Shown piece after piece: positions 18,652 through 27,869 of a stretch of 64,000 bases of DNA (positions within the stretch are counted from its first letter, which is position 1; each line of letters opens with the position of its first letter). Both the position numbers and the translations under genes were made by a program. Under the pieces are notes generated by a model. That model was given only the letters and a program-made list of their open reading frames with translations. It made no database searches and was not told where the DNA came from. The stretch is from Alsobacter soli (lineage in GTDB: Bacteria > Pseudomonadota > Alphaproteobacteria > Rhizobiales > Beijerinckiaceae), in NCBI RefSeq assembly GCF_003004785.1, contig NZ_PVZS01000011.1, forward strand, positions 95,543 to 159,542, written 5' to 3'.

Positions 18652-19257
18652 ATGCTCGACACCAACAAGGCGCCGCTGTCCGATGCGGCGCTGCGCCAGC
18701 TGTTTCTCGATGCGCGGACCTACAACGCGTTTCTGTCCACCCCCGTGCCCGACGACCTCCTCCGGCGCCTTGCGGATCTGGTGAAGTTGGGCCCGACGGC
18801 CGCGAACGCCTCTCCGGCCCGCATCGTCTTCGTGAAGTCGCCCGAGGCGAAGCAGAAGCTTGCACCCGCGCTGTCCGAGGGCAACCGCGACAAGACTCTC
18901 GCCGCGCCCGTGACCGCCATCATCGGCTACGACCTCGAATTCTACGACAAGCTGCCCAAGCTGTTTCCGCACAATCTGACGGCCCGCAGCTGGTTCGAGG
19001 GCAAGCCGGCCGCGATCGAAGAGACTGGTTTCCGCAACTCCTCGCTGCAGGGGGCCTACCTTATCCTCGCGGCCCGCGCCCTGGGCCTCGATTGCGGTCC
19101 CATGTCGGGCTTCGACAAGGCCGCCGTGGACGCCGCCTTCTTTCCGGACGGGAAGGTGAAATCGAACTTCATCTGCAACCTGGGCTATGGGGATCCGGCC
19201 GGCCTGTTTCCGCGCAATCCGCGGCTCGATTTCGACGAGTTCTGCGCGATCGCCTGA
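18652..19257 (+). CDS. rutE: RutE-type nitroreductase-family FMN oxidoreductase
   Basis: The 201-residue protein (ATG 18652) resembles RutE/Had[33 protein letters not shown] (in two parts) and the C-terminal [11 protein letters not shown]. Family members reduce malonic semialdehyde to 3-hydroxypropionate at the end of the Rut pyrimidine pathway or reduce other aldehydes and nitro compounds. The other rut genes are absent here; preTA at 45.9 kb belong to the reductive pyrimidine route, so a metabolic link is possible but unproven. Confidence 0.78.
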   Translation: MLDTNKAPLSDAALRQLFLDARTYNAFLSTPVPDDLLRRLADLVKLGPTAANASPARIVFVKSPEAKQKLAPALSEGNRDKTLAAPVTAIIGYDLEFYDKLPKLFPHNLTARSWFEGKPAAIEETGFRNSSLQGAYLILAARALGLDCGPMSGFDKAAVDAAFFPDGKVKSNFICNLGYGDPAGLFPRNPRLDFDEFCAIA

Positions 19258-19320
19258 GCCCGGGCTTTCCCCCGGGCCGGATTTCTGCCACGAGACGGTC
19301 CTTCGGGTTCAGACTGCTTC

Positions 19321-20016
19321 GTGGAGACGCCGGTGCGCATCCTCGCCATCGATACCGCGCTGGAAGCCTGCTCGGTCTGCGTGACGGAGGCCGGGGCGGA
19401 GGCGCCCCTGGCCATCGAGTCCCAGGCCATGCAGCGCGGGCACGCGGAAGCGTTGATGCCCATGCTGGAGCGGGTTATGGCCCAGGTCGAGGGCGGCTTC
19501 GCCTCTCTGGATCGCGTGGCGGTGACCGTCGGTCCCGGCAGCTTCACGGGTCTGCGCGTCGGCATCTCGGCCGCTCGCGCGATTGCGCTGGGCGCCGGCG
19601 TCCCGGCCGTCGGGGTCACCACCCTGTCGGCCTACGCCGCCCCGCTGGTCGCGACCGGCGTGAAGGCGCTCGTCGCCGTGGCGATCGACGCCCGGCACGC
19701 TCACGTCTACGTCCAGGTGGTCGCGCCCGGTGGCCGCACGCTCATGTCGCCGCGCGTGACGCCCGTGAAGGATGCGGCCCGCCAGATCGGGGCCGGGCCC
19801 TTGCTGGTCGTGGGCTCGGGGGCGGCCATGCTGTGCGAAGAGGCCAAGGCGATCGGCCTGGAAGCCGCCGTGGTCGACGGTGGCCCCGCCCCCGACATCA
19901 CCTGGGTGGCGCGGCTGGGGATCGCGGCCAATCCCGATCAGGCCTTGCCCAAGCCCTTCTACCTGCGCGCGCCTGACGCCAAGCCGCAGGACCACATGCG
20001 CCTGCCGCGCCGCTGA
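19321..20016 (+). CDS. tsaB: tRNA t6A biosynthesis protein TsaB
   Basis: The 231-residue ASKHA-fold protein begins RILAIDTALEACSVCV and has the TsaB motif GPGSFTGLRVGISAARAIAL near residue 68. With TsaD it supports threonylcarbamoyl transfer to A37 of tRNAs reading ANN codons. The start is GTG 19321, with GTG 19333 as an alternative; neither has a strong Shine-Dalgarno. It is followed 3 bp later by a RimI-type acetyltransferase, the usual pairing. Confidence 0.92.
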   Translation: METPVRILAIDTALEACSVCVTEAGAEAPLAIESQAMQRGHAEALMPMLERVMAQVEGGFASLDRVAVTVGPGSFTGLRVGISAARAIALGAGVPAVGVTTLSAYAAPLVATGVKALVAVAIDARHAHVYVQVVAPGGRTLMSPRVTPVKDAARQIGAGPLLVVGSGAAMLCEEAKAIGLEAAVVDGGPAPDITWVARLGIAANPDQALPKPFYLRAPDAKPQDHMRLPRR

Positions 20017-20019
20017 GCC

Positions 20020-20496
20020 ATGGCCTGGCCCTTCTCTCCGGCCTCCCCCCCGGCAGTGCGGCCCCTGCGGACCGCGGATGCGCCTGCCGTCGCGGCGCTC
20101 CACCGCGAGGGCTTTCACACGGGCTGGTCCGTGGCCGAGTGCGAAGCCATGCTGGTGGATCCCGCCATTCTCGGCCAAGCGATCGGCGCCGGAACGGCCG
20201 TGGACGGCTTCGTCCTTTCGAGGATGGCGGCCGACGAGGCGGAAATCCTCACCATCGCGGTCGCGCGCAAGCGCCGGGGCGGCGGCTGGGGGCGCAAGCT
20301 CCTCCAGGCGCATCTGGGCGCGCTGTCTGGCCGCGGCGTGCGCCAATTGTTTTTGGAAGTGGATGAAGGCAACGCCCCGGCCCGCGCCCTTTATGCGCGC
20401 GTCGGCTTCGAGCAGGTCGGGCGACGTCAGGGCTACTACCGCAAGCCTGACGGCTCGGTGGCCGCCGCCCTGGTTCTCAGGCGCGCCCTGGACTGA
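20020..20496 (+). CDS. rimI: RimI-type N-acetyltransferase
   Basis: The 158-residue GNAT protein has the acetyl-CoA loop VARKRRGGGWGRKLL (Q/RxxGxG-type) and the C-terminal EGNAPARALYARVGF motif typical of RimI, which acetylates the N-terminal alanine of ribosomal protein S18. Placement directly after tsaB supports the RimI call. It is followed by a Fur-family regulator in what looks like one plus-strand unit. Confidence 0.85.
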   Translation: MAWPFSPASPPAVRPLRTADAPAVAALHREGFHTGWSVAECEAMLVDPAILGQAIGAGTAVDGFVLSRMAADEAEILTIAVARKRRGGGWGRKLLQAHLGALSGRGVRQLFLEVDEGNAPARALYARVGFEQVGRRQGYYRKPDGSVAAALVLRRALD

Positions 20497-20571
20497 AAGC
20501 CTCCACCGGTGGACGCGGCTGGGCGCTTTTCCTATAAGGACGGCCAAGTTGCAAACGAGCCGGACCGCTCC

Positions 20572-21012
20572 GTGAGCCCGAATCGCCCTCGCGTGAACCT
20601 GATCGAGCAGCGCTGCGTCGCCGCGGGCCTGCGCATGACCGGCCAGCGCCGGACCATCGCCCGGGTGATCGCCGAGGCCGAGGACCACCCGGATGTGGAG
20701 GAACTCCACCGCCGGGCCCACGACATCGACCGGGGCATCTCGATCTCCACGGTGTACCGCACGGTCAAGCTGCTCGAGGACTCCGGCATCATCGCCCGCC
20801 TGGACCTGAAGGACGGCCGCGCGCGCTACGAGCGCAAGCCGGACGAGCACCACGACCACCTGGTCAACCTGCGCACCGGGGAGGTCGTCGAGTTTCGGTC
20901 GGAGGAAATCGAGCGGCTCCAGGCGGAGATCGCCCGCCGCCTGGGTTACCGGCTCGTGGATCATCGCCTGGAGCTCTACGCCGTCCCGCTGGACGACGAG
21001 CGCAAGGCCTGA
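20572..21012 (+). CDS. fur: Fur-family metalloregulator (Fur/Mur)
   Basis: The 146-residue regulator has a winged helix (MTGQRRTIARVIAEAEDHP, then STVYRTVKLLEDSGII) and a His-rich metal site (DEHHDHLVNLRTGEVVEF). It lacks the C-terminal CxxC pairs of zinc-binding E. coli Fur, as rhizobial Mur/Fur proteins do, so Fe or Mn could be the sensed metal. GTG 20572 gives 21 residues before MTGQRR, matching rhizobial homologues; GTG 20509 would add 21 unconserved residues. A TATAAG sequence at about 20533 could be a local -10. Confidence 0.88.
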   Translation: MSPNRPRVNLIEQRCVAAGLRMTGQRRTIARVIAEAEDHPDVEELHRRAHDIDRGISISTVYRTVKLLEDSGIIARLDLKDGRARYERKPDEHHDHLVNLRTGEVVEFRSEEIERLQAEIARRLGYRLVDHRLELYAVPLDDERKA

Positions 21013-21819
21013 ATGGCCGCCATGTCCCGCCTCCGCATCGCCGCGGTCCTGGCGGTCCTGGTTCCCATCACGCTGGTGCTGATGGTGGTGCAATGGTCGG
21101 CCCTGAAGGCGGGCTCGCCCATCGCTCACCGGCTGCCCCGGCGCTTCCACCAGTTTGTCTGCGCCCTGTTCCGCATCCGAATCGAAGTCGCGGGCGCGCC
21201 GGCGGAAGGTCGTCCGCTCCTGGTGCTGGCGAACCACACCAGCTGGCTCGACATCACGGTGATCTCGACCCTGCTGCCGTTGTCCTTTGTGGCGAAGCGC
21301 GAGGTGGGATCCTGGCCGGTGTTCGGGACCTTCGCCCGCCTGCAACGCTCCATTTTCATCGATCGCCAGCGTCGGAAAGGAGCCGCCGAGGCCAACCGGG
21401 AGATCGCCGAGCGCCTGGCCGGCGGCGACGCCATCGTGCTCTTCGCCGAGGGCACCACCAGTGACGGCAACCGCGTCCTGCCCTTCAAGACCGCCGTGGT
21501 CGGCGCGGCCCGCGACGCCATCGCGGAAGCCGGCCACACGGGCCACGTCCTCGTGCAGCCGCTGACGATCGCCTATCCGCGTCGGGGCGGCCTGCCTGTC
21601 GGGCGCCCGGACCGCCCGGCCCTGGCCTGGTATGGCGACATGGAGCTGATCCCCCATCTCGCGCCGGTGATTGCGGGTCAACCGATCGACGCAGTAGCGG
21701 TCTGGGGCGAGCCGATCGCCTTCGATGCAGGCTCGGACCGCAAAACAGTGACCCGAACGGCGGAGAACGCGATCCGCCGCGCCTACGCGGGCCTGATCAC
21801 CGGCCGCGAGCCGGCGTGA
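21013..21819 (+). CDS. plsC: 1-acyl-sn-glycerol-3-phosphate acyltransferase
   Basis: The 268-residue enzyme has an N-terminal membrane helix (residues 8-27) and the acyltransferase motifs NHTSWLD (HX4D), FIDRQRRKGA, LFAEGTTSDGNRVLPFK and the later VQPLTIAYP. It makes phosphatidic acid at the inner membrane. It follows fur immediately (TGA then ATG). In many relatives miaB comes next; here the plus-strand run stops and a convergent accessory gene ends 3 bp away. Confidence 0.92.
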   Translation: MAAMSRLRIAAVLAVLVPITLVLMVVQWSALKAGSPIAHRLPRRFHQFVCALFRIRIEVAGAPAEGRPLLVLANHTSWLDITVISTLLPLSFVAKREVGSWPVFGTFARLQRSIFIDRQRRKGAAEANREIAERLAGGDAIVLFAEGTTSDGNRVLPFKTAVVGAARDAIAEAGHTGHVLVQPLTIAYPRRGGLPVGRPDRPALAWYGDMELIPHLAPVIAGQPIDAVAVWGEPIAFDAGSDRKTVTRTAENAIRRAYAGLITGREPA

Positions 21820-21822
21820 GGT

Positions 21823-22632
21823 TCATTCCGCGGGCGGGATTGGGCCGCCTTCGTATTCGATGGCGCAGAATGGACCGCCCTGGAAATAAAGGTCGGCAGG
21901 CTCGTGCTGCTGGCCGGCTTCCGCCGCCATGGCGGCGTCGGTGTAGTCTTCCGCCCGGTCCTGCGGCTTGTAGCCGAGGCGATAGGCGGCCGAGTTGTCG
22001 TACCAGCAGGCGGCGTTGTTGGAGACGCCGTAGACCACGTTGCAGTGAATGTCCGGGTGCTCCAGGCCGATCGTGACCAATTGGGCGAGGTCGCGGCCGC
22101 TCACCCAGATCGCCAGCGCCCGGGCGCTGCCGGGCGTCGCGGCGGCGTTGCCGATGCGCAGCAGCAGGCTCTTCACCCCATACTTGTCCGCGTAAAGCTG
22201 GGCTACCGCCTCGCCCCAGCACTTGCTCAGGCCATAGCGACTGTCCGGCTTCACCGGCACGGTCTCGTTGATCCTTTGCGAGCGCGGGTAGAACCCCACC
22301 GCGTGGTTGCTCGAGCCGAAGATCACCCGCTTCGCCCCGCAGCGCCGCGCGGCCTCGTAGACGTTCCAGGTCCCGACGACGTTGGCCTGCAGGATGATCC
22401 CGAACGGCGCCTCGTTGGGCTCGGCCGCCAGATGGATGACCGCGTCCATCCCCCGCGTCGCGTTCTCGACGGCGGCAATATCGGCGATGTCGCCCACGAC
22501 CGACTCCTCGTTGGGCCCGATCGGCTCCGCGGCGACCATGTCGAAGATCCGCACGAGCTCGAACCGCCCGGCCAGTTCCCGGCGCAGCGTACGCCCGACA
22601 TGTCCGGCTCCGCCGGTGATCAGGATCTTCAT
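21823..22632 (-). CDS. udh: NAD-dependent uronate dehydrogenase-like SDR
   Basis: The 269-residue extended SDR has the NAD loop GGAGHVG at 7-13, SSN at 107-109, and YxxxK (Tyr133/Lys137 in SRYGLSKCWGE). The segments GSSNHAVGFYPRSQRI, LLRIGN, VWGxS-like VVYGVSNNAACWYDNS and the ending FQGG correspond to Agrobacterium/Pseudomonas Udh, which oxidises glucuronate or galacturonate to the aldarolactone. ATG 22632 has the AAGGAA Shine-Dalgarno; a longer frame is rejected. It is convergent with plsC. The operator-like site at 22675 shared with the lactonase/GntR locus supports a sugar-acid role. Confidence 0.82.
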   Translation of the reverse strand: MKILITGGAGHVGRTLRRELAGRFELVRIFDMVAAEPIGPNEESVVGDIADIAAVENATRGMDAVIHLAAEPNEAPFGIILQANVVGTWNVYEAARRCGAKRVIFGSSNHAVGFYPRSQRINETVPVKPDSRYGLSKCWGEAVAQLYADKYGVKSLLLRIGNAAATPGSARALAIWVSGRDLAQLVTIGLEHPDIHCNVVYGVSNNAACWYDNSAAYRLGYKPQDRAEDYTDAAMAAEAGQQHEPADLYFQGGPFCAIEYEGGPIPPAE

Positions 22633-22674
22633 GGGGCGTTCCTTCCTGCCTGGTTCAGCGGTGTAGTTCCGTTC

Positions 22675-22689
22675 TGAAATATCAGATCG
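22675..22689. promoter_or_regulatory. Probable GntR operator upstream of udh
   Basis: TGAAATATCAGATCG lies 43 bp upstream of the udh ATG and is identical in 14 of 15 bases to the site at 53154-53168 in front of the GntR regulator and lactonase genes. The core TGAAATATCA is a one-mismatch version of the perfect palindrome TGATATATCA found there. No other copy was seen in the window. Confidence 0.6.
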
Positions 22690-22816
22690 AAGCGCCGCCG
22701 CAAGCTGGCTCATCCTCGTCATAGGACGGCTCGATGCCGGCCAGACCCGCGCGAACGCGCCTGTTCACTCGCGCTTCCGCGTGATACGGACGCCGCTTTC
22801 CCGACGACAGAGCTCC

Positions 22817-24049
22817 ATGATCAGGAACGCCAGCGGCTGGGCCGCGCTGCATTCGCGCGACTTCCGGTATTTCTTCACCGCCCGGTTCCTTTCCGGTCTC
22901 GCCATGCAGATCCAGAACGTGGGCCTGGGCTGGCTGGTCTACGACCGTACCCACAGCGCGCTCGCGCTGGGCCTCGTCGGCCTGGCCGCATTCCTGCCCG
23001 CCCTCGCCCTCGCGCTGGTGACCGGCCACGTGGCGGACCGCTTCGACCGGCGCAGGATCATCTCGCTGTGCTGGGCGCTGGTCGCGCTTGCGTCCCTCGG
23101 TCTCCTTTTGGTCGCCCTGACGCCCGCCAGCCCGGTGTGGCCCATCTATGCGCTTGCGGTGCTGGTCGGCTCAGCCCGCTCCTTCGCCAACCCGGCGACG
23201 CAGGCCCTCTTGCCGAACCTGGTGGCGCGTGAGGACTTCGCCAGCGCCGTGGCGCTGAACGCGTCGGCCTGGCAGACGTCGTCCATCGCCGGCCCGGCCG
23301 TCGGCGGCGTCCTCTACGCCTTCGGCGCCCCGGTGGTTTTTGCCGCTGCGCTGGCGTCATTTCTCCTGTCAGCACTCCTCGTCGCCCTGATCAGACGCGG
23401 CGGCCATGCCGGCTCGCGCGTCAAAACCACCCTGGAAAGCCTGCTGGCCGGCATCGTCTTCATCCGCGCCCGCCCCGTGATCCTGGGCGCGATCTCGCTC
23501 GACCTCTTCGCCGTCTTGCTGGGCGGCGCGACGGCGCTCCTGCCCATTTACGCCCGCGACGTGCTGATGGTGGGCCCCGTCGGCCTGGGCGCCCTGCGCA
23601 GCGCGCCCGCCGTTGGGGCGGTCGCCATGTCGGTGTGGCTGGCGGCCCATCCGCTGCAGAAGCGCGCCGGCAGGACGATGTTCCAGGCCGTCGGCCTGTT
23701 CGGCCTCGCCACGGTGATCTTCGGCCTGTCCACGAACCTGGTGCTCTCGCTGGGCAGCCTCGTCGTGCTGGGCGCCTGCGACATGGTGAGCGTCTATGTC
23801 CGCCAGACGCTTGTGCAGGCCGAGACGCCGGACTCCATGCGCGGCCGCGTCGCCGCCGTGAACAGCGTCTTCATCGGCGCCTCAAACGAACTCGGCGAAT
23901 TCGAATCCGGGGCGCTCGCAGCCCTGATCGGAGCCGTGCCGGCGGTCGTCGTGGGCGGCCTCGGCACCATGCTGGTCGCCGCGCTCTGGGCCAGGCTGTT
24001 CCCGCCGCTGCTGCATCGCGACCGCCTGGTCTCCGACAAGCCGGCCTGA
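22817..24049 (+). CDS. MFS transporter, EntS-like (MFS_3) exporter family
   Basis: The 410-residue protein has about 12 hydrophobic helices. It has ALHSRDFRYFFTARFLSGLAMQ at the start and the loop GHVADRFDRRRI (motif A, DRxxRR type) between helices 2 and 3. The layout resembles the enterobactin-exporter/MFS_3 group. The substrate is unknown. It is divergent from udh across a 184-bp gap that contains the GntR-type site, so it could be an export or import partner of that gene, but its family is mostly efflux. ATG 22817 is favoured over one 12 codons upstream. Confidence 0.82.
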   Translation: MIRNASGWAALHSRDFRYFFTARFLSGLAMQIQNVGLGWLVYDRTHSALALGLVGLAAFLPALALALVTGHVADRFDRRRIISLCWALVALASLGLLLVALTPASPVWPIYALAVLVGSARSFANPATQALLPNLVAREDFASAVALNASAWQTSSIAGPAVGGVLYAFGAPVVFAAALASFLLSALLVALIRRGGHAGSRVKTTLESLLAGIVFIRARPVILGAISLDLFAVLLGGATALLPIYARDVLMVGPVGLGALRSAPAVGAVAMSVWLAAHPLQKRAGRTMFQAVGLFGLATVIFGLSTNLVLSLGSLVVLGACDMVSVYVRQTLVQAETPDSMRGRVAAVNSVFIGASNELGEFESGALAALIGAVPAVVVGGLGTMLVAALWARLFPPLLHRDRLVSDKPA

Positions 24050-24222
24050 CGACCCGGGAACAAACACCCAGCCGAAGCATTGTCTGCCCGCGTGGGGCGG
24101 CCGCGTTTTTGCTGTTTCCGCTGCCTTGCCGTGAGCCGAAGCAGAACAGCGTCAGGCGAACGGACCCGCGCGATTCCCTCCCGCCAGTCGACACGACTCG
24201 CGTCGCTGTCTAGTGTCCGGCC

Positions 24223-25383
24223 ATGGGCAGGGCAGGGCGCGCGCAGCCGACCTTTTACGAATTCTTCGCCGGCGGCGGCATGGCCCGCGCTGGGCTGGGC
24301 GCCGGCTGGCGCTGCCTGTTCGCCAACGACTTCGACGCCAGGAAGGCGGCGAGCTACCGCGCCAACTGGGGCGACGCGGAGATGCGCTGCGGCGACATCC
24401 ACGCCCTGTCGCCGGCGGATCTGCCCGACCACGCCGACCTCGCCTGGGCGTCCTTCCCGTGTCAGGACCTCTCGCTGGCGGGCGGCGGCGCCGGCTTGGC
24501 CGGAGCCCGCTCCGGCGCGTTCTGGGGCTTTCACGCCCTGATCGACGGACTCCGGGGCGAGCACCGGCCGCCTCGGCTTCTCGTTCTCGAAAACGTCGGA
24601 GGCGCTCTCACATCCAAGGGCGGCCGTGACTTCGAGGCGCTTTGCGCCGCTCTGGCCCGCCTGGGCTACGTCTTCGGCGCCCTGATGCTCGACGCGGAGC
24701 GGTTCCTGCCCCAGTCCCGTCCGCGCGTGTTCTTTGTGGCGGCCCGGGAAGAGCTTCCGTCTGCTCCGCTTGCGACGCCCGGCCCAGGCCTCTGGACCAC
24801 GGAGTCCCTGCGCAGCGCGCAGGCCATGCTCCCGGCGCCTCTGGCCGCGCGATGGCGGTGGTGGCGCCTGCCCGAGGCGCCGGCGCGCAGGGTCGTACTG
24901 CGCGACCTCATCCAGGATTCGCCGAACGATGTCGCCTGGCACACGCCCGAGGAGACCGCCTACCTCCTCTCGCTGATGGCTCCGCCCCACCGCGCCAAGC
25001 TGGAGGCGGCAAAGGCCAGCGGCCGCCGCGAGGTGGGCGCGCTCTATCGCCGGACCCGCCGGACGCCGGACGGCGGCAAGGCCCAGCGGGCGGAAGTCCG
25101 CTTTGACGGGGTCGCCGGTTGCCTGCGCACCGCCTCCGGCGGCTCCAGCCGGCAGACGATCGTGGTGGTGGAAGGCGAGCGCATCCGCACCCGGCTCCTG
25201 TCCGCCCGCGAGGCCGCCCGCCTCATGGGCCTGCCGGACAGCTACGTGCTCCCCACCCGCTACAACGACGCCTACCACCTCGCCGGCGATGGGCTCGCCG
25301 TTCCGGTGGTGGCGCACCTGCGCGAGCACCTGCTGGAGCCGCTGCTGGATCTCGCCGCCCCCCTCGACGTGGCGGCGGAGTGA
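24223..25383 (+). CDS. DNA (cytosine-5-)-methyltransferase
   Basis: The 386-residue enzyme has motif I FYEFFAGGGMARAGL (11-25), the catalytic PCQ with Cys80 in ASFPCQDLS, ENV (123-125), QSRPRVF (164-170) and a C-terminal motif IX/X region near GDGLAVPV. The target-recognition region lies at about 170-320 and does not reveal the site. No restriction endonuclease gene flanks it. It overlaps vsr by 4 bp (GTGA), the typical Dcm-Vsr arrangement. It sits in an accessory insert between plsC and lepA. Confidence 0.92.
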   Translation: MGRAGRAQPTFYEFFAGGGMARAGLGAGWRCLFANDFDARKAASYRANWGDAEMRCGDIHALSPADLPDHADLAWASFPCQDLSLAGGGAGLAGARSGAFWGFHALIDGLRGEHRPPRLLVLENVGGALTSKGGRDFEALCAALARLGYVFGALMLDAERFLPQSRPRVFFVAAREELPSAPLATPGPGLWTTESLRSAQAMLPAPLAARWRWWRLPEAPARRVVLRDLIQDSPNDVAWHTPEETAYLLSLMAPPHRAKLEAAKASGRREVGALYRRTRRTPDGGKAQRAEVRFDGVAGCLRTASGGSSRQTIVVVEGERIRTRLLSAREAARLMGLPDSYVLPTRYNDAYHLAGDGLAVPVVAHLREHLLEPLLDLAAPLDVAAE

Positions 25384-25808
25384 CCAAGCCGACCGAGACG
25401 CCTTCGCCCGAGCGCTCCGCCGTGATGCGCGCCGTCCGCGGGCGGGACACCACGCCGGAGTTGCTCGTCCGCCGTCTCCTGCGCTCGGTCGCGCCGGGCT
25501 ACCGCCTGCATCGCAAGGACATCCCAGGCCGGCCGGACGTGGCCTATATCGGGCGCCGCAAGGCCATCTTCGTCCACGGCTGCTTCTGGCACGGCCACGA
25601 CTGCGCCCGCGGAGCGCGCATGCCGAAAGCCAACCGGCCCTATTGGGAAGCCAAGATCGCCCGCAACCGCGCCCGCGACGCCGCCAACCTCGCGGCTCTG
25701 GCGGAGCGCGGCTGGAAGGCGCTGGTCGTGTGGGAATGCGAAACGAAGGACGAGGCGGCGCTGAGCGAGCGCCTGCTGAGGTTCTTGGCGGAGGCGGAGC
25801 GGGTCTAA
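25380..25808 (+). CDS. vsr: Very-short-patch repair endonuclease
   Basis: The 142-residue Vsr starts at GTG 25380, overlapping the methyltransferase stop. SAVMRAVRGRDTTPELLVRR is the N-terminal signature, IPGRPDVAY holds the catalytic Asp53, and VHGCFWHGHDC (65-75) gives the zinc and catalytic residues. It nicks 5' of the T in T:G mismatches that arise by deamination of the 5-methylcytosine made by the upstream enzyme. It is followed after 22 bp by a palindromic repeat. Confidence 0.94.
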   Translation: MTKPTETPSPERSAVMRAVRGRDTTPELLVRRLLRSVAPGYRLHRKDIPGRPDVAYIGRRKAIFVHGCFWHGHDCARGARMPKANRPYWEAKIARNRARDAANLAALAERGWKALVVWECETKDEAALSERLLRFLAEAERV

Positions 25809-25829
25809 GGCGAGCCGCTTACGGAACCC

Positions 25830-25914
25830 CGTCTTTGCGAGGAGCGCAGCGACGAAGCAATCCAGAAACGCGAATGACCGACTGGATTGCTTCGCCTTTG
25901 GCTCGCAATGACGG
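25830..25914. repeat. Family A palindromic repeat, copy 1
   Basis: The left arm TTGCGAGGAGCGCAGCGACG continues into GAAGCAATCCAG, and the right arm CTGGATTGCTTCG...CTCGCAATGACGG is its inverse, around a spacer of roughly 20 bp. The arms match the copies near 48.6, 52.1, 55.2, 58.9, 62.9 and 63.9 kb. The element lies between vsr and lepA, which converge on it. Confidence 0.8.
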
Positions 25915-25949
25915 CTGAGGCGCTGCGATACAAAAACCCGAACGAGCCC

Positions 25950-27755
25950 TCAGCTGTCCATCTTCAGCGCGGCGATGAACGCTTCCTGCGGGATCTCCAC
26001 GCGGCCGAACTGGCGCATGCGCTTCTTGCCTTCTTTCTGCTTGTCGAGGAGCTTGCGCTTGCGGGAGACGTCGCCGCCGTAGCACTTGGCGGTCACATCC
26101 TTGCGCAGGGCCGAGATGGTCTCGCGCGCGATGATCTTGCCCCCGATGGCGGCCTGGATCGGGATCTGGAACAGGTGCTGCGGGATCAGCTCCTTGAGCT
26201 TCTCGCACATGGCCCGGCCGCGCATCTCGGCGCGGGTGCGGTGGACCAGCATGGAGAGCGCGTCCACCGGCTCGGCGTTGACCAGGATCGACATCTTCAC
26301 GAGGTCGCCGGCCCGGTAGTCCGTGATGGTGTAGTCGAACGAGGCGTAGCCCTTAGAGATCGACTTCAGACGGTCGTAGAAGTCGAACACCACCTCGTTG
26401 AGGGGCAGGTCGTACACCACCATGGCGCGCTTGCCGACGTAGTTCAGGTCGATCTGCGCGCCGCGCCGGTCCTGGCAGAGCTTCAGAATGCCGCCCAGGT
26501 ACTCGTCCGGAGTGAGGATCGTGGCCCGGATCCAGGGCTCGTGGATCTCCTCGATCTTCATCACGTCCGGCATGTCGGCCGGGTTGTGAAGCTCGATCTC
26601 CTCGCCCGTTTTCATGTGAATCCGGTACACGACCGACGGCGCGGTCGCGATCAGGTCGAGGTTGAACTCGCGCTCCAGGCGCTCCTGGATGATCTCCAGG
26701 TGCAACAGGCCCAGGAAGCCGCAGCGGAAGCCGAAGCCGAGCGCCGCCGAGCTCTCCATCTCGTAGGAGAAGCTGGCGTCGTTGAGGCGCAGCTTGCCCA
26801 TGGCGGCCCGCAGGTCCTCGAAGTCGGCCGCGTCCACCGGGAACAGGCCGCAGAACACCACCGGCTGCGCCGGCTTGAAGCCCGGCAGCGCCGCCGGGGT
26901 CTGCCGGCGCGTCTCCGTGATGGTGTCGCCCACTCGGGTGTCGGCCACCTGCTTGATCTGCGCCGTGATGTAGCCGACCTCGCCCGGACCCAGCTTCTCG
27001 ACGTCGGTCATCTTCGGCCGGAACACGCCGATGCGGTCCACCTCGTAGCGGGCGCCCGTGCCCATCATGGTGATGTCGGCGCCCTTCTTGAGCGTCCCGT
27101 CGATGATGCGCACCAGCACCACCACGCCCAAGTAGGCGTCGTACCAGCTGTCCACCAGCAGCGCCTTGAGCGGCGCCGTCTCGTCGCCCTTGGGCGGCGG
27201 CAGCTTCTGAACGATGGCCTCCAGCACCAGGTCGATGCCGAGCCCGGTCTTGGCCGAGATCGGCACGGCGTCCGACGCGTCGAGGCCGATCACCTCCTCG
27301 ATCTGCGCCTTGATGCGGTCGGGCTCGGCCGCAGGCAGGTCGATCTTGTTGAGGACCGGCACGATCTCGTGGTTGGCGTCCAGCGCGTGGTAGACGTTGG
27401 CGAGCGTCTGCGCCTCCACGCCCTGGGAGGCGTCCACCACCAGGAGTGAGCCCTCGCAGGCCGCCAGCGAGCGGCTGACCTCGTACGCGAAGTCCACGTG
27501 CCCGGGCGTGTCCATGAGGTTGAGAACGTAGGTCTGCCCGTCCTTGGCCTTGTATTCCAGCCTGACGGTCTGCGCCTTGATGGTGATCCCGCGCTCGCGC
27601 TCGATCTCCATGCTGTCGAGCACCTGGTCGACCATCTCGCGCTCGGAGAGGCCGCCCGTGGCCTGGATCAGCCGGTCGGCAAGGGTCGACTTGCCGTGGT
27701 CGATATGGGCCACGATGGAGAAGTTGCGGATGTTGGAGATCGGGTGCTCGCTCAT
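25950..27755 (-). CDS. lepA: Elongation factor 4 (LepA)
   Basis: The 601-residue GTPase has the G1 loop [10 protein letters not shown]3 DTPGHVDF, G4 NKID, the LepA-specific segment [22 protein letters not shown] (in two parts) near the C-terminus, and the usual full length. It acts on stalled or mis-translocated ribosomes. The gene stands alone: a divergent GNAT gene is 114 bp upstream, and the downstream side faces vsr and repeat A1. Confidence 0.97.
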   Translation of the reverse strand: MSEHPISNIRNFSIVAHIDHGKSTLADRLIQATGGLSEREMVDQVLDSMEIERERGITIKAQTVRLEYKAKDGQTYVLNLMDTPGHVDFAYEVSRSLAACEGSLLVVDASQGVEAQTLANVYHALDANHEIVPVLNKIDLPAAEPDRIKAQIEEVIGLDASDAVPISAKTGLGIDLVLEAIVQKLPPPKGDETAPLKALLVDSWYDAYLGVVVLVRIIDGTLKKGADITMMGTGARYEVDRIGVFRPKMTDVEKLGPGEVGYITAQIKQVADTRVGDTITETRRQTPAALPGFKPAQPVVFCGLFPVDAADFEDLRAAMGKLRLNDASFSYEMESSAALGFGFRCGFLGLLHLEIIQERLEREFNLDLIATAPSVVYRIHMKTGEEIELHNPADMPDVMKIEEIHEPWIRATILTPDEYLGGILKLCQDRRGAQIDLNYVGKRAMVVYDLPLNEVVFDFYDRLKSISKGYASFDYTITDYRAGDLVKMSILVNAEPVDALSMLVHRTRAEMRGRAMCEKLKELIPQHLFQIPIQAAIGGKIIARETISALRKDVTAKCYGGDVSRKRKLLDKQKEGKKRMRQFGRVEIPQEAFIAALKMDS

Positions 27756-27869
27756 GCGGGCTCAGATACCAGCCGGCTGTGGCTTTTCCAAGCGATGTGC
27801 GCCTCGGAGCCGATTGATTCGGCTGGCCCAAGCGGCGATTCTCGCCGGGAGATCGCCCCGGAGTTCCGC

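Noticed and set aside
24050..24222. Small RNA or terminator between the MFS gene and the methyltransferase
   Set aside because: There is a TTTTT run after a GC-rich stretch, but no stable clean stem that I could define.
24223..25808. Full restriction-modification system
   Set aside because: Only methyltransferase and Vsr are present; no endonuclease in the flanks.
25887..27449. Plus-strand open frame opposite lepA
   Set aside because: Antisense shadow of a highly conserved GTPase gene.
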